The position numbers and the translations under genes were made by a program. The notes beneath the pieces were generated by a model. The model was given only the letters and a program-made list of their open reading frames with translations, made no database searches and had not been told where the DNA came from. Below, piece by piece: positions 62,993 to 64,000 of a DNA stretch of 64,000 bases. The stretch is from an uncultured Bacilli bacterium. Its GTDB lineage: Bacteria > Bacillota_I > Bacilli_A > RF39 > UBA660. The stretch lies in contig CAKPGL010000004.1 in assembly GCA_934154785.1 (NCBI GenBank), positions 11,023-75,022 on the forward strand, read 5' to 3'. Every line of letters begins with the position of its first letter. Within the stretch, counting starts at the first letter, position 1.

Positions 62993-63988
62993 GTGAAAAA
63001 AATCTATATAATAACAGGAGCAAATGGTTTTTTAGGTAATAACATCATAAGAAAGTTAGAACAAGATGCTGATAATGAAATTAGGGCTTTTGTATTAAAA
63101 GGCGATTCTATTAAATCACTTGAAGGATTAAAATGTAAAATATACTATGGTGATGTAACTAAAAAAGAAACTTTATCATTAATTTTTGAAAATACTGATG
63201 GAAAAGAAGTATTTGTAATTCATTGTGCTGCAGTAGTATACATAAAATCAAAATACAATCCACTTGTTTATAATGTTAATGTTAATGGAACTAAAAATAT
63301 AGTAGATAAGGTAATAGAGTCAAAAGCAAAACTTATCTATATTAGTAGTGTTCATGCAATCCCAGAGCCACCTAACAATGAATTAATAACAGAAATAACT
63401 AATTTTAACCCTGATAATGTTGAGGGATTATATGCAAAAACAAAAGCAGAAGCTGCGAAGTATGTAATTGATGCAGTAAAGGGTAAAAATTTGAATGCTT
63501 GTATAATTCATCCATCTGGTATTATAGGTCCAAATGATTTTGGCAATAGTCACTTAACACAATTAATAAAAGAAGTTGCAAATGGCAAATTATTTGCTTG
63601 TGTAAAAGGTGGATATGATTTTGTTGATGTAAGAGATGTAGCAGATGGTGTTATTAGTGCTTGTAAAAATGGTATTAATGGTGAATGCTATATCTTATCT
63701 AATAGATATATTGCAATAAAAGAATTATGCGATTTAATTTGTGATGTGCAAGGAAGAAAAAAGATTAAAATGGTATTACCAATAGGTCTTGCAAAATTAA
63801 TAGCACCTTTTTTTGAAGTATATTATAATTTAAAGAAACAAACTCCACTTTTTACAAAGTATTCACTATATACACTATCTTCTAATGCTAATTTCAGTAA
63901 TGAAAAAGCTAAAGAAAAGTTGAAATTTAAAAATAGAAATATGAAAGATACAATAAAGGATACAGTTGAGTGGATGAATAAAAAGTAA
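62993..63988 (+). CDS. NAD(P)-dependent epimerase/reductase, extended SDR
   Basis: The 331-aa protein has the Rossmann start IYIITGANGFLGNNIIRKL, YYGDVTKKETL, VIHCAAVVYI, the catalytic ISSVHA...YAKTKAEA (YxxxK) and HPSGIIGPNDFG, as in dihydroflavonol-4-reductase/HpnA-like extended SDRs. GTG 62993 is preferred (AGGTGAT upstream, usual N-terminus); GTG 62981 is an alternative that adds four residues. Substrate unknown. It stands alone. Confidence 0.85.
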   Translation: MKKIYIITGANGFLGNNIIRKLEQDADNEIRAFVLKGDSIKSLEGLKCKIYYGDVTKKETLSLIFENTDGKEVFVIHCAAVVYIKSKYNPLVYNVNVNGTKNIVDKVIESKAKLIYISSVHAIPEPPNNELITEITNFNPDNVEGLYAKTKAEAAKYVIDAVKGKNLNACIIHPSGIIGPNDFGNSHLTQLIKEVANGKLFACVKGGYDFVDVRDVADGVISACKNGINGECYILSNRYIAIKELCDLICDVQGRKKIKMVLPIGLAKLIAPFFEVYYNLKKQTPLFTKYSLYTLSSNANFSNEKAKEKLKFKNRNMKDTIKDTVEWMNKK

Positions 63989-64000
63989 AAATAAATAATA

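Noticed and set aside
1..64000. CRISPR array
   Set aside because: I saw no regularly spaced short repeats with spacers. The only sizeable direct repeat is the 141-bp pair at 60763 and 62686.
1..64000. Mycoplasma-type genetic code (TGA as Trp)
   Set aside because: The composition suggested it, but cdd ends in TGA and Trp in conserved motifs is TGG.

Overview
The window is about 30% GC, uses the standard code (TGA is a stop, for example at the end of the cytidine deaminase gene) and carries typical Bacillota gene neighbourhoods: cdd-era-yqzL-recO, a glycine T-box before a single-chain glycyl-tRNA synthetase, a full-length PolC replicase, PerR-rubrerythrin, RNase J and an LtaS-like lipoteichoic acid synthase. 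My best guess is an uncultured, small-genome gut Bacilli lineage (RF39/RFN20-like). That placement is inferred from gene content only.

Region by region. (1) 1-5040 is an accessory operon that looks like a RiPP (ribosomally made, modified peptide) pathway. A strong ribosome site precedes an 18-residue, Lys/Arg-rich ORF ending in MLCTA. It is followed by a C39-like cysteine protease with an unknown N-terminal half, a 111-aa protein resembling a piece of a cyclodehydratase partner, a YcaO protein with the C-terminal PxPxP signature of azoline-forming enzymes, a nucleotidyltransferase-fold protein and a ThiE-like thiamine-phosphate synthase. Four of the last five genes overlap or nearly abut. I know of no described system with this composition, and it is the main candidate for something new. 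(2) 5040-7440 is a graveyard of decayed mobile DNA: IS3-type integrase, a DDE transposase tail, serine recombinase pieces and a dinD tail. (3) 7500-36250 is mostly core genome: cdd, era, yqzL, recO, T-box-glyQS, a bactofilin-like exported protein, prfA, prmC, polC, uvsE, an EndA-like nuclease, polA, ruvAB, galE, queA, miaA and RNase J. (4) 36400-41120 encodes cell-envelope membrane proteins (GT-C type, YfhO, UppP). (5) 41150-42900 holds an orphan restriction-enzyme-like gene behind a terminator hairpin, and tRNA-Gly facing an inverted, decayed tRNA fragment. (6) 42970-55440 has a D,D-carboxypeptidase, PerR-rubrerythrin with a Per box, glycosyltransferases, DNA polymerase IV, Tex, thioredoxin-like exported proteins, a GH25 lysozyme and an LtaS-like protein. 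(7) 55510-60250 is a MarR-regulated heterodimeric ABC exporter. (8) 60250-63990 holds a broken DUF4353 protein gene whose 3' end is duplicated on both sides of a membrane-anchored, single-AAA ClpC-like ATPase, then an epimerase.

Functional links are clearest in the RiPP-like operon, the perR-rbr pair, the marR-ABC-ABC operon, ruvA-ruvB-galE and queA-miaA. Many genes end in clear intrinsic terminators, which set the operon limits. All product names rest on reading motifs by eye; no database search was done.
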